NCBI GenBank assembly: GCA_900542165.1
Contig: UQMM01000010.1
Coordinates: forward strand, 1 to 62,371
Direction of reading: 5' to 3'
Length of the DNA: 62,371 bases
Source: an uncultured Collinsella sp.
Lineage (GTDB): Bacteria > Actinomycetota > Coriobacteriia > Coriobacteriales > Coriobacteriaceae
How positions within the stretch are numbered: the stretch's first letter is position 1; each line of letters begins with the position of its first letter. The position numbers were made by a program, and so were the translations under genes. Of the stretch, positions 55,599 through 62,371 are shown in pieces. The notes under the pieces were generated by a model. The model was not told the origin of the DNA and did not search any database. It saw only the letters and a program-made list of their open reading frames with translations.

Positions 55599-57011
55599 AT
55601 GGCAGAAACCAGCCCTAACAAGCTCGCGCGTAACTACACGCTTATCGGTCTGTTCCTCTTTGCAGCTCCCTCGATCCTGCTGCAGCTCTGGACCGGTATC
55701 TATCAGATTTTCGACACCGCTATCGCCACCAACTTCAACAGCACGGCGACGCTTTCGGCCATTAACATCGTCTATCCTGCTCAGGCAGTGGTAGAGGCCA
55801 TCGCCTTCCTGTTCTCCGGCGGTTCCGCCGCCCTTCTGGGCAAGCTTCTGGGCGAGAAGAAGACGACCGAGGCAAACAAGACCTTCACTTGCGTGCTTCT
55901 CATCTCGACCATCATTGCTACCGTTTGGGGCTTTGCCATCAGCTTTGCTGGCGACCAGGTGTGGTACTTCATGGGCGCTGACGCAGGCCTCGCTCCCGTC
56001 TGCACCACCTATTGGAACGTGCACCGCTTCTTCATGCCGCTCTACACCATCCAGCTCGGTTTCCAGATGTGGCTGCTCACTGCTGGTAAGCCCACGCATT
56101 GCATGGTGATCACCATCCTTGGTGGTCTGGTCACGCTGGGCATGGACGTTGTCTACCAGGGTACGCTTGGTCTGGGCACCACGGGTGCAGCTCTTGGCTT
56201 TGGTACCGGCTCTGCCTTTGCCGCCATCGCTTCTGCAGTCGTCATCTTCTCCAAGAGCAGTGCCCTGCATTATGACTCGCCGACCTGTCCCGCGAAGAAT
56301 GTCGCCGAGAGCTGCAAGATCGGCCTTGCCGACTTTATCTACAGTGCCGCCACCGGCTTCATGACCGCTATCTACAACATCCAGGCCATGAAGTACTTTG
56401 GGGCCGACGGCGTCGCCGTTGCCGCAATCTTCCTGTACGTGCAGTTCCTCTTTGTTGGCCCGTTCATTGGCTTTGGTAAGGGCGCTACGCCGATCATTAG
56501 CTATCAGATCGGCGAAAACAATCCCAAGAAGATTCACGGCACGTACCAGAAGTACCGTCGTCTGAGCGCTATCCTCATCGTCGTTATTGCTGTCCTGGGT
56601 ATCGTTATGATGAAGCCGATCCTGTTGGTCTATGGTCAGGTCCCCGGCGACCCCGTATATACCCTCGCCTCCCAGAAGTGGATTCTCTTCGCCTCTTGCG
56701 CTGGCCTCGTCGGCATCAATATCTGCATTCAGAACATGCTCACGGCCTTCAACGACACGATGATGCCTCTCATCATCTCTACCCTGCGTTCGCTCGTTCT
56801 TCCCATCGCTTTGCTGCTGGTGCTTCCCATGGTCATAGGCGGCGACGGCGTGTGGCTGGCTCTGACCGTTGCCGAGGCCTTTACCGCTGTGGTTTCGTTC
56901 TTCTTCCTCAAAAAGGGTGCCCAGAAGTACGGCTACAACACCGATGAGGGCGTCGAGCTTCCCGAAGAGGTTCTCGAGGCTGCTCGCGCTGCGGCTGCCG
57001 AAGAGATGTAA
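55599..57011 (+). CDS. MATE family efflux transporter
   Basis: A 470-residue multidrug/toxin exporter with about twelve membrane segments. The N-terminal G-L-F-L-F-A-A-P-S-I-L-L-Q-L-W and the G-G-S-A-A-L-L-G-K-L-L-G repeat-type segment match the family, and P-F-I-G-F-G-K-G-A-T-P-I-I-S-Y-Q-I-G begins the second half. It starts 1 nt after the amidohydrolase stop, so the two are cotranscribed. Export is driven by Na+ or H+; substrate unknown. It ends with a Glu-rich cytoplasmic tail. Confidence 0.93.
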   Translation: MAETSPNKLARNYTLIGLFLFAAPSILLQLWTGIYQIFDTAIATNFNSTATLSAINIVYPAQAVVEAIAFLFSGGSAALLGKLLGEKKTTEANKTFTCVLLISTIIATVWGFAISFAGDQVWYFMGADAGLAPVCTTYWNVHRFFMPLYTIQLGFQMWLLTAGKPTHCMVITILGGLVTLGMDVVYQGTLGLGTTGAALGFGTGSAFAAIASAVVIFSKSSALHYDSPTCPAKNVAESCKIGLADFIYSAATGFMTAIYNIQAMKYFGADGVAVAAIFLYVQFLFVGPFIGFGKGATPIISYQIGENNPKKIHGTYQKYRRLSAILIVVIAVLGIVMMKPILLVYGQVPGDPVYTLASQKWILFASCAGLVGINICIQNMLTAFNDTMMPLIISTLRSLVLPIALLLVLPMVIGGDGVWLALTVAEAFTAVVSFFFLKKGAQKYGYNTDEGVELPEEVLEAARAAAAEEM

Positions 57012-57040
57012 ATCAAACAATCGGATTCTGCAATAAATTG

Positions 57041-57073
57041 CGGGCGGTAGGGTTACTCGAGCCTCGCCGCCCG
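57041..57073 (+). terminator. Hairpin after the MATE gene
   Basis: CGGGCGG pairs with CCGCCCG around a 19-nt loop that has a further short stem. The following sequence GTCTCTTGC is only weakly T-rich, so termination strength is uncertain. Confidence 0.5.
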
Positions 57074-57169
57074 TCTCTTGCGGGTTGCGACCGGTTCGAA
57101 TATCCGCGGGGTACCGTTGCGCTATCATGAGTCATGCGTCTCGTTGCGGCAAAAGGGGAGGACAAGCTC

Positions 57170-58201
57170 GTGGGGTTTTATATCTATCTTTACAACGTGT
57201 TCTTCCTTTGCCTCTTTGCCTGCGCCGCTTTTTTCTGCGGTGTGACAAAAGGCATGACGGAGAGCAAGCGCTTTGCGTACCTCTCTATGCTCATGGCCCT
57301 GCTGGCCCTCGAAGGAGTGGCCGATATGGGATCGTCCCTTGTGTCGGGGACGTTCTCTTCGGGAGGCAGCTTTGGCCCCCATGGTGCTTTGACCCTTTTT
57401 GGAATAGCGAAGACGCTCTCTCAGATGGGCGAGGAGATCCTCTTCTATTTGCTGGCATGTGATGTGACCAAGCGTACCGCACGATCGGCTTTGTTCCTTC
57501 TCTTCCCGGTGCTCGCTCTGGTTCGTTGCTTGGCGGGGACAGTTTATCTGGGCATCGTATCCGACATTGTATTTCTCCTTATCGATCCCTTGGTCATGAT
57601 TTCTCTTTGTGCCTGGAGCCTGATGGGCTTGGCGCATTCCGCCCCCGTGGAGGATGCTGATTCTCGCGCGCTGCATCTTTTGCGTTCGCTGCTTCTTTTG
57701 TGCCTTTGCGCCTACGCCGCCTCGATTGGCGAGGACCTTATCTACGCAGCCATGTATATGCGTTCTGGCTCGGTTCCGTTTTACGTCGGCAAGATTGTTA
57801 TTATGGAAGACGCTCTGTGGGCCGGTCTTGCGGTTTCTTGCATTATCTACGCACGCCACTATCAAGATGAGTTCCACGTGCGGCGAACCGAGCAGCTTGT
57901 GCGCGATCGTCTGGATTTGTATCGCTTGGAGACGGAGCAGCGCGCGGCGGAGCAGGGCGCCAGCAATATTGCCGATTTCTGTGCGCTCTACGAGCTCACG
58001 CCGCGCGAGCAAGAAGTATTGTCTCGAGTTCTGACGGGACAGGGGAATCAGCAGATAGCAAACGATTTAGTTATCTCGTTGGGAACGGTCAAGGCTCACG
58101 TCCATAGCATCTATCGAAAACTGTCTGTCTCGCGTCGTAGCGAACTCATGGGCATGTTTTACGAGCGCTCGCGTGGTGCTGCCGCTCCTGCGGAAAAGTA
58201 A
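57170..58201 (+). CDS. Membrane-anchored LuxR-type regulator
   Basis: A 343-residue protein with seven or more hydrophobic segments (about 1-235), then a linker rich in charged residues and a LuxR-type helix-turn-helix domain at the C-terminus. The latter has L-T-P-R-E-Q-E-V-L-S-R-V-L, N-Q-Q-I-A-N-D-L-V-I-S-L-G-T-V-K-A-H-V and I-Y-R-K-L. This build, a membrane sensor plus GerE-type domain, is characteristic of Coriobacteriia. I prefer the GTG at 57170, which follows GGGGAGG at 8 nt; the ATG at 57134 has no such site. It follows the amidohydrolase-MATE pair and may regulate it; that is inference. Confidence 0.85.
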   Translation: MGFYIYLYNVFFLCLFACAAFFCGVTKGMTESKRFAYLSMLMALLALEGVADMGSSLVSGTFSSGGSFGPHGALTLFGIAKTLSQMGEEILFYLLACDVTKRTARSALFLLFPVLALVRCLAGTVYLGIVSDIVFLLIDPLVMISLCAWSLMGLAHSAPVEDADSRALHLLRSLLLLCLCAYAASIGEDLIYAAMYMRSGSVPFYVGKIVIMEDALWAGLAVSCIIYARHYQDEFHVRRTEQLVRDRLDLYRLETEQRAAEQGASNIADFCALYELTPREQEVLSRVLTGQGNQQIANDLVISLGTVKAHVHSIYRKLSVSRRSELMGMFYERSRGAAAPAEK

Positions 58202-58271
58202 TTAAAACTGGCTTTCCAGTAGAGGCGCGGTTTCTCCACGTACCGTATCACTACGAAAACTAAAGGAATAT

Positions 58272-58775
58272 ATGAATATGAATACTCGAGAAACGAGGGT
58301 CGCTGGCATAATCAATGCCCTGGTGAACCCGCTCCTGATGTGCTCCTTTTTGCCTATTATCGAAGGCAAAGCGGCACTTGATATGTCGAGTCCTACCGGT
58401 TTTTGGGGGCAGCTTGCGCTCGCTGTCGTCATCGCAGAGGCGGTGAGCTCACTACCGCAGTTTGGAAGGGTCGTTGGGGACTGGGTTGATTTCTTCGGAT
58501 TCAAACCGGGTGGCCCTGCGTCAAAGATCGCGGGCACGGTGTTCGCCGCCACGCTGCTCTTTTTGATTATCGGTTTGGCTGAGATAGCGTTCCAGACCGG
58601 CTTTGGTCTCGTGGGCGAAACGACCTATTTCTCTCGTTGGGTAAAGCTTGCAACCGGCGGTTGGGCCTTTGTCGTGGTTGGCGGCTTGCTGTTCGATCCG
58701 GTTGCAGCAAAGGCCGCCCATGTTCTCGTGGGCGAAAAGGCCCCGCAGACCGAGGAAATGCTCGAGGTGGAATAG
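58272..58775 (+). CDS. Small polytopic membrane protein of unknown function
   Basis: A 167-residue protein with three or four hydrophobic stretches (about 13-30, 40-62, 82-105, 130-150) and a charged C-terminus ending E-M-L-E-V-E. I do not recognise a family. AAAGGAA precedes the ATG. It follows the LuxR gene by 70 nt and may belong to the same unit. Confidence 0.6.
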   Translation: MNMNTRETRVAGIINALVNPLLMCSFLPIIEGKAALDMSSPTGFWGQLALAVVIAEAVSSLPQFGRVVGDWVDFFGFKPGGPASKIAGTVFAATLLFLIIGLAEIAFQTGFGLVGETTYFSRWVKLATGGWAFVVVGGLLFDPVAAKAAHVLVGEKAPQTEEMLEVE

Positions 58776-58963
58776 CCTGAAGGACAGGCTCGTCTAACGA
58801 ATCATTCGCGATAGTTTGCCTCTCCTTTTGCGCGCATGCGATTGGCTTCAGTCGCATGCGCGTTGTTTTGTTTAACGAGTGGAATGTATCGTCGATAAAC
58901 CTGTGCTGCGCGTGTGCCACAATGGGGCGCGAACGATAGAGAAAGATCGCAAGAGGAGCTCGC

Positions 58964-59665
58964 GTGCTTGCTCGTATATGGCGCTACATAGAGGGGCCAG
59001 TGCTTTTGTTCGTGCCGCCAGGCATGGGCATCATGCTGTATCTGGGCATTGCCCAGGCTGCTTTGTTGATGCTCGCTATGGTGGCGCTCGTGCTTGCGCT
59101 GTTCTTTGCGGGTTACGAGGCGTCGCGACCGGGCCTGCGCCAGATTATGCCCACGCTGGTGTTGGCGGCACTGGCCGCGGCGGGCCGCATCTTGTTCGGC
59201 CCCATTCCCGACTTTAAACCGGTGAGCGCCATTGCCATTATTGCGGGGGCGACGCTTGGTCGCCGTAACGGCTTTATGGTCGGTGCGCTGGCGGCGTTGA
59301 CCAGCAATTTCTTTTTTGGACAGGGCATGTGGACGCCGTGGCAGATGTATGCCTGGGGCCTGGTTGGCTATGTTGGCGGTGCGCTGGCGCATGCGGGTGC
59401 GTTCGACCGTGCGGATGGAACCGTGCGCATGCCGGCGCTGATGGCGTACGGCTTTGCTTCGGGTCTGCTGTACGGCGTGGTGATCAACGCGTATGACATT
59501 ATCGGTTTTGTACAACCGCTCACGTGGGCGGCCGCCGTGGCGCGTCTTGCCACCGCCGTACCGTTCGATATCACGCACGGCTTCGCGACCTGCGTGTTTT
59601 TGGCCGCCTTGTACAAGCCCTGGTGCCGTCGCATTAACCGTGTCGTCGTGAAATACGGGCTGTAA
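58964..59665 (+). CDS. ECF transporter S component-like protein
   Basis: A 233-residue membrane protein with about six hydrophobic segments. The pattern A-A-A-G-R-I-L-F-G-P-I-P-D-F-K-P-V with the following A-I-I-A-G and the G-A-L-A-A-L-T-S-N-F-F-F-G-Q-G motif matches ECF S subunits for vitamins. The substrate (for example cobalamin- or riboflavin-like) cannot be told from sequence alone. The GTG at 58964 follows AAGAGGAG. It lies about 5 kb from the EcfT and fused ATPase genes at 51.1-53.6 kb, which may serve it. Confidence 0.8.
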   Translation: MLARIWRYIEGPVLLFVPPGMGIMLYLGIAQAALLMLAMVALVLALFFAGYEASRPGLRQIMPTLVLAALAAAGRILFGPIPDFKPVSAIAIIAGATLGRRNGFMVGALAALTSNFFFGQGMWTPWQMYAWGLVGYVGGALAHAGAFDRADGTVRMPALMAYGFASGLLYGVVINAYDIIGFVQPLTWAAAVARLATAVPFDITHGFATCVFLAALYKPWCRRINRVVVKYGL

Positions 59666-59689
59666 GGCATTTCGCGTTTCCTCACGAAC

Positions 59690-59752
59690 TTGCGGTGGAA
59701 TAGTTCTCGTTTTTGGCTATTTGCTGCCCAAACAGGAACTATTCCACCGCAA
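59690..59752. repeat. Large hairpin between convergent genes
   Basis: TTGCGGTGGAATAGTTC is perfectly complementary to GAACTATTCCACCGCAA (17 bp) with a 29-nt loop containing TTTTTGG and CTGCCC. It lies between the S-like gene and the convergent exonuclease gene. It is built like the other palindromes here but is unique in sequence. Confidence 0.8.
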
Positions 59753-59815
59753 CTTATAGGGGGAGAGGGGTCACATGATCTGTTTTCCTCTGTCCCCTAG
59801 AGGAATTACTTGGGG

Positions 59816-60634
59816 CTAGAGCTCTAGCGTGAGGGTGACGGGGCAGTGATCGCTGCCGAAGATGTCGCCGCGGATGCCCGTGTCGCGCACACTGCCGGCG
59901 ATTGCGTCGCTCACCAGGAAATAATCGATGCGCCAGCCGGCGTTGTTCTTGCGAGCATTAAAGCGGTAGCTCCACCAGCTGTAGACGCCCTCGACGTCGG
60001 GGTTTGCCGCGCGCCAGGTATCGGTGAAGCCGGCGTTGAGCAGCTCGGTAAACTTGCCGCGCTCCTCGTCCGAAAAGCCGGCGTTGCCGCGGTTGGACTT
60101 GGGGTTCTTAAGGTCGATCTCCTCGTGTGCCACGTTAAAGTCGCCGCAAGTTACGACGGGCTTGCCGGTCTCGCGCTCAAGCGCGCTCAAAAAGCCGCGG
60201 TAGGCATCGTCCCAGGCCATGCGCACATCGATGCGCACGAGTTCGTTTTGCGCGTTGGGCGTGTAGACATCCACAAACCAAAACTTGTCGAACTCGAGCG
60301 CACAGACGCGGCCCTCGGTTGCGGCTTGGGCGACGAGTACGGCCGCCTCGCCCTCGCCGGCGTAGGGTAGCAGCGCGTCGGCGTGCAGCACGCGCAGCGG
60401 TTCCTGGCGGCTAAAGACCGCAGTGCCCGAATAGCCTTTACGCTCGGCGTAGCTCCAGGTTTGGTGATAGCCGGGCAGGTCAATATCAACCTGGCCTTCT
60501 TGCAACTTGGTCTCCTGCAGCGCCAAGATATCGACGTCGAGTTCTTGCGCGATCTGAATAAAGCTCGGGTCCTTTTTGAGCACGGCGCGCAGGCCGTTAA
60601 CGTTCCACGAGGCGAAAGTGTAAGTCTGAGGCAT
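59816..60634 (-). CDS. Exodeoxyribonuclease III
   Basis: A 272-residue AP endonuclease/3'-5' exonuclease of the ExoIII family in base-excision repair. Motifs: S-W-N-V-N-G-L-R-A near residue 8, L-Q-E-T-K-L-Q near residue 40 (metal-binding Glu), V-D-V-Y-T-P-N-A near 122, C-G-D-F-N-V-A-H near 160, and G-S-D-H-C-P-V near the C-terminus with the catalytic Asp-His. AAAGGA precedes the ATG. Length and motifs are typical, with no extra domain. Confidence 0.95.
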   Translation of the reverse strand: MPQTYTFASWNVNGLRAVLKKDPSFIQIAQELDVDILALQETKLQEGQVDIDLPGYHQTWSYAERKGYSGTAVFSRQEPLRVLHADALLPYAGEGEAAVLVAQAATEGRVCALEFDKFWFVDVYTPNAQNELVRIDVRMAWDDAYRGFLSALERETGKPVVTCGDFNVAHEEIDLKNPKSNRGNAGFSDEERGKFTELLNAGFTDTWRAANPDVEGVYSWWSYRFNARKNNAGWRIDYFLVSDAIAGSVRDTGIRGDIFGSDHCPVTLTLEL

Positions 60635-60769
60635 GGTGTCCTTTCGACGGGGTTGGCAGGCTTAAGATTAGCGCAACAGGGGCGGGGTGGGCTCCGCGCA
60701 TGCTGACTTAAAGGCTGCATGCTGGGACGTCGCCCAACGCTGTCCGACTAACAAGGACGGAGGACTCAT

Positions 60770-61522
60770 ATGACGCAGGCAATATCGGACCCCAGGCAGG
60801 CCTCCGCCGCGCTGGCGGATCTGTTTGACACCCACAAGCGCGTGGTCTTCTTTGGCGGCGCTGGTGTTTCCACGGCAAGTGGCATTCCCGATTTCCGCAG
60901 CGTGGACGGCCTGTATCACCAGCAGTTTGCCTATCCGCCCGAGACCATGCTGTCGCATAGCTTTTACGAGGCGCATCCTGCGGAGTTCTTCGACTTTTAC
61001 CGCACCAAGATGATCGCGCTCAACGCTAAACCCAACCGCTGCCACACCAAGCTGGCCGAGCTGGAGCGCGCCGGCAAGCTCGACGCCGTGGTGACGCAAA
61101 ACATCGACGGCCTGCATCAGATGGCCGGCTCACAGCGCGTGTTTGAGTTGCACGGATCGGTCCATCGCAACATTTGCCAGTCGTGCGGCGCGGTCTATAG
61201 CGCCGAGTGGATTTGCTCGCGCGAGCACGAGGATGCCGCGGGCGTGCCTGCGTGCCCCGCGTGCGGCGGCCGCATCAGGCCCGATGTAGTGCTCTACGAA
61301 GAGCCGCTCGACGAGCATGTGTTGACCGGTGCCGTTGCCGCCATCGCCGCGGCCGATGCCCTCATTGTAGGCGGGACCTCGCTCGTGGTGTATCCGGCGG
61401 CAGGCCTTACGCGATACTTTACCGGCGATACGCTGGCCATTTGCAATTTGGCGCCTACCGATCAGGATGCAAATGCCGACCTGCTGATTTCTTGCGACAT
61501 CGCGGCCGCGTTTGCGTTCTAG
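60770..61522 (+). CDS. Sir2-type NAD-dependent protein deacylase
   Basis: A 250-residue sirtuin that removes acyl groups from lysines using NAD. Motifs: G-A-G-V-S-T-A-S-G-I-P-D-F-R-S (NAD binding), T-Q-N-I-D-G-L-H, the catalytic His in E-L-H-G-S, the zinc ligands C-Q-S-C-G and C-P-A-C-G-G, and V-G-G-T-S-L-V-V-Y-P-A near the end. GGAGG precedes the ATG. The short A-F-A-F C-terminus is normal. Confidence 0.95.
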   Translation: MTQAISDPRQASAALADLFDTHKRVVFFGGAGVSTASGIPDFRSVDGLYHQQFAYPPETMLSHSFYEAHPAEFFDFYRTKMIALNAKPNRCHTKLAELERAGKLDAVVTQNIDGLHQMAGSQRVFELHGSVHRNICQSCGAVYSAEWICSREHEDAAGVPACPACGGRIRPDVVLYEEPLDEHVLTGAVAAIAAADALIVGGTSLVVYPAAGLTRYFTGDTLAICNLAPTDQDANADLLISCDIAAAFAF

Positions 61523-61616
61523 CCCGCGCGCGCGGATACAATAGAAAGACTGATTGCAAAGCGACCCCGCCGCCAGCGCCCGAGCGCGGCGGCGTGGGCA
61601 TTTTAGGAGGATGTTC

Positions 61617-62371
61617 ATGGCGAACGACAGCAAGACATGGCGGTGCGGAAAGTACGAGCTCAGCTTTGACCGTCCGCGCATCATGGGCGTCCTCAACGTG
61701 ACGCCCGATTCGTTTAGCGACGGCGGGGAGCACTTCGACCCCGATGCCGCCATCGAGTACGGCCTGGCGATGCTCGACGCCGGCGCCGACATCATCGACG
61801 TAGGCGGCGAGTCCACGCGACCTGGTTTTACTCCGGTCAACCCCGACGAGGAGGCTCGCCGCGTGCTGCCCGTAGTGCGCGCGCTGGCCAAGGAGGGCGC
61901 CATCGTCTCGATTGACACGCGTCATGTGGCGGTTGCCAAGGCGGCCGTGCGCTGCGGCGCCTCGATCGTCAACGACGTGACCGGCTTCACCGATCCCAAG
62001 ATGGTCGAGTTTGTTAAGACGAGCACCTGCGGCGTCATCGTGATGCATGCCGGCGAGGTCGCCGCGCCCGCCCGCACGCACGCAACGGTGCAGCTCGATA
62101 CCTCGGCAGCGGCGTTTGTTGCCGAGAAGGCGCGCGAGGCGGCTGCCGAGGCCGCGCGTGAGGCCGAGAAGCCGGCTCGCCGCCGTCGCGGCAAGTTGCT
62201 GGGCGAGCCTAAGCCGGAGGCCAAGCTTCCGGGCGGCGTGGTGCAGCCCTCGTTGCCGTTTGGCGAACCGGAGCCCACGTCCGAGCCTTCAAGCGAGCAG
62301 GAGACGCCGGCCGCCGAGCAGGCTACTGCCGCCGAGACCGTCGCGCCCGCGCCCGAGGCAACGCCCGCAGC
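61617..62371 (+). CDS. folP: Dihydropteroate synthase, 5' part, with a long low-complexity insertion
   Basis: The first 251 codons are visible; the gene runs off the window. The enzyme joins p-aminobenzoate to the pterin in folate synthesis and is the target of sulfonamides. Core motifs: M-G-V-L-N-V-T-P-D-S-F-S-D-G-G (residues 23-37), D-V-G-G-E-S-T-R-P-G near 62, S-I-D-T near 100, N-D-V-T-G near 121 and V-I-V-M-H near 140. Directly after M-H, where other enzymes read M-x-G-x-P, a stretch of at least 100 residues rich in Ala, Glu, Pro and Arg begins and stays open to the end of the window. AGGAGG lies 6 nt before the ATG at 61617. Confidence 0.93.
   Translation, partial: MANDSKTWRCGKYELSFDRPRIMGVLNVTPDSFSDGGEHFDPDAAIEYGLAMLDAGADIIDVGGESTRPGFTPVNPDEEARRVLPVVRALAKEGAIVSIDTRHVAVAKAAVRCGASIVNDVTGFTDPKMVEFVKTSTCGVIVMHAGEVAAPARTHATVQLDTSAAAFVAEKAREAAAEAAREAEKPARRRRGKLLGEPKPEAKLPGGVVQPSLPFGEPEPTSEPSSEQETPAAEQATAAETVAPAPEATPA

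Overview
The window looks like a chromosomal stretch of a high-GC Gram-positive of the class Coriobacteriia, most likely Collinsella or a close relative. This is inferred from the GC-rich codon use, the typical gene products, and the presence of a membrane-anchored LuxR-type regulator and orphan AbiEi/DUF559-like genes that I associate with this group. No 16S gene is present, so the assignment is not proven. Almost all of the window is housekeeping DNA. The accessory parts are a surface-protein (pilus) locus at 4.2-9.6 kb and two orphan nuclease-like genes at about 12.0-13.0 kb and 46.7-47.8 kb.

Layout: tRNA-Ile/Ala/Ile (1-279); bifunctional nuclease, two small unknown genes and typA (0.4-3.8 kb); two LPXTG-type surface proteins in an AT-richer segment (4.2-9.6 kb); a bactofilin-like membrane protein and a TRIC-family channel on the minus strand; an orphan nuclease-like gene between two inverted palindromic repeats; two tRNA-Ser genes; the rpsF-ssb-rpsR-rplI-dnaB-purA-purD block (13.9-20.0 kb); a NUDIX hydrolase, an ABC exporter and a membrane protein; carA-carB behind a PyrR-type RNA site (23.8-28.6 kb); a 717-bp palindrome-rich gap; purE, a class B sortase, a MoaE-like gene and a CmpB-type permease; purF-purM-purN; a PTS IIA gene, a PrsA-like foldase and yqeY; a polar amino-acid ABC transporter (39.3-42.3 kb) and a cytidylate-kinase-like gene; an NfnAB-like pair and pth on the minus strand; the second orphan nuclease-like gene between 200-bp elements; prs and glmU; an ECF transporter T subunit and fused ATPase; an amidohydrolase, a MATE exporter and a LuxR regulator; an ECF S-like protein; exodeoxyribonuclease III, a sirtuin and the start of folP.

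Functionally, the window is rich in nucleotide synthesis. prs makes PRPP; purF, purD, purN, purM and purE cover steps to IMP, and purA leads to AMP; carAB makes carbamoyl phosphate for pyrimidines and arginine. The surface proteins need a sortase; the only one here is class B, 20 kb away.

The most unusual content is non-coding. (1) Three elements of 202-204 bp share about 24-bp terminal inverted repeats but have unrelated interiors, and two of them bracket an orphan nuclease-like gene. (2) A second, unrelated palindromic element, in two inverted copies, brackets a second member of the same protein family. (3) At least twelve intergenic hairpins keep a loop close to GGGGACAGGTTAAT while their stems differ and stay self-complementary. 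(4) Two large palindromes near carB/purE share a constant centre around CTTCGCGAAG with different arms. Together these suggest mobile or trans-acting palindrome systems that I cannot match to a named family.
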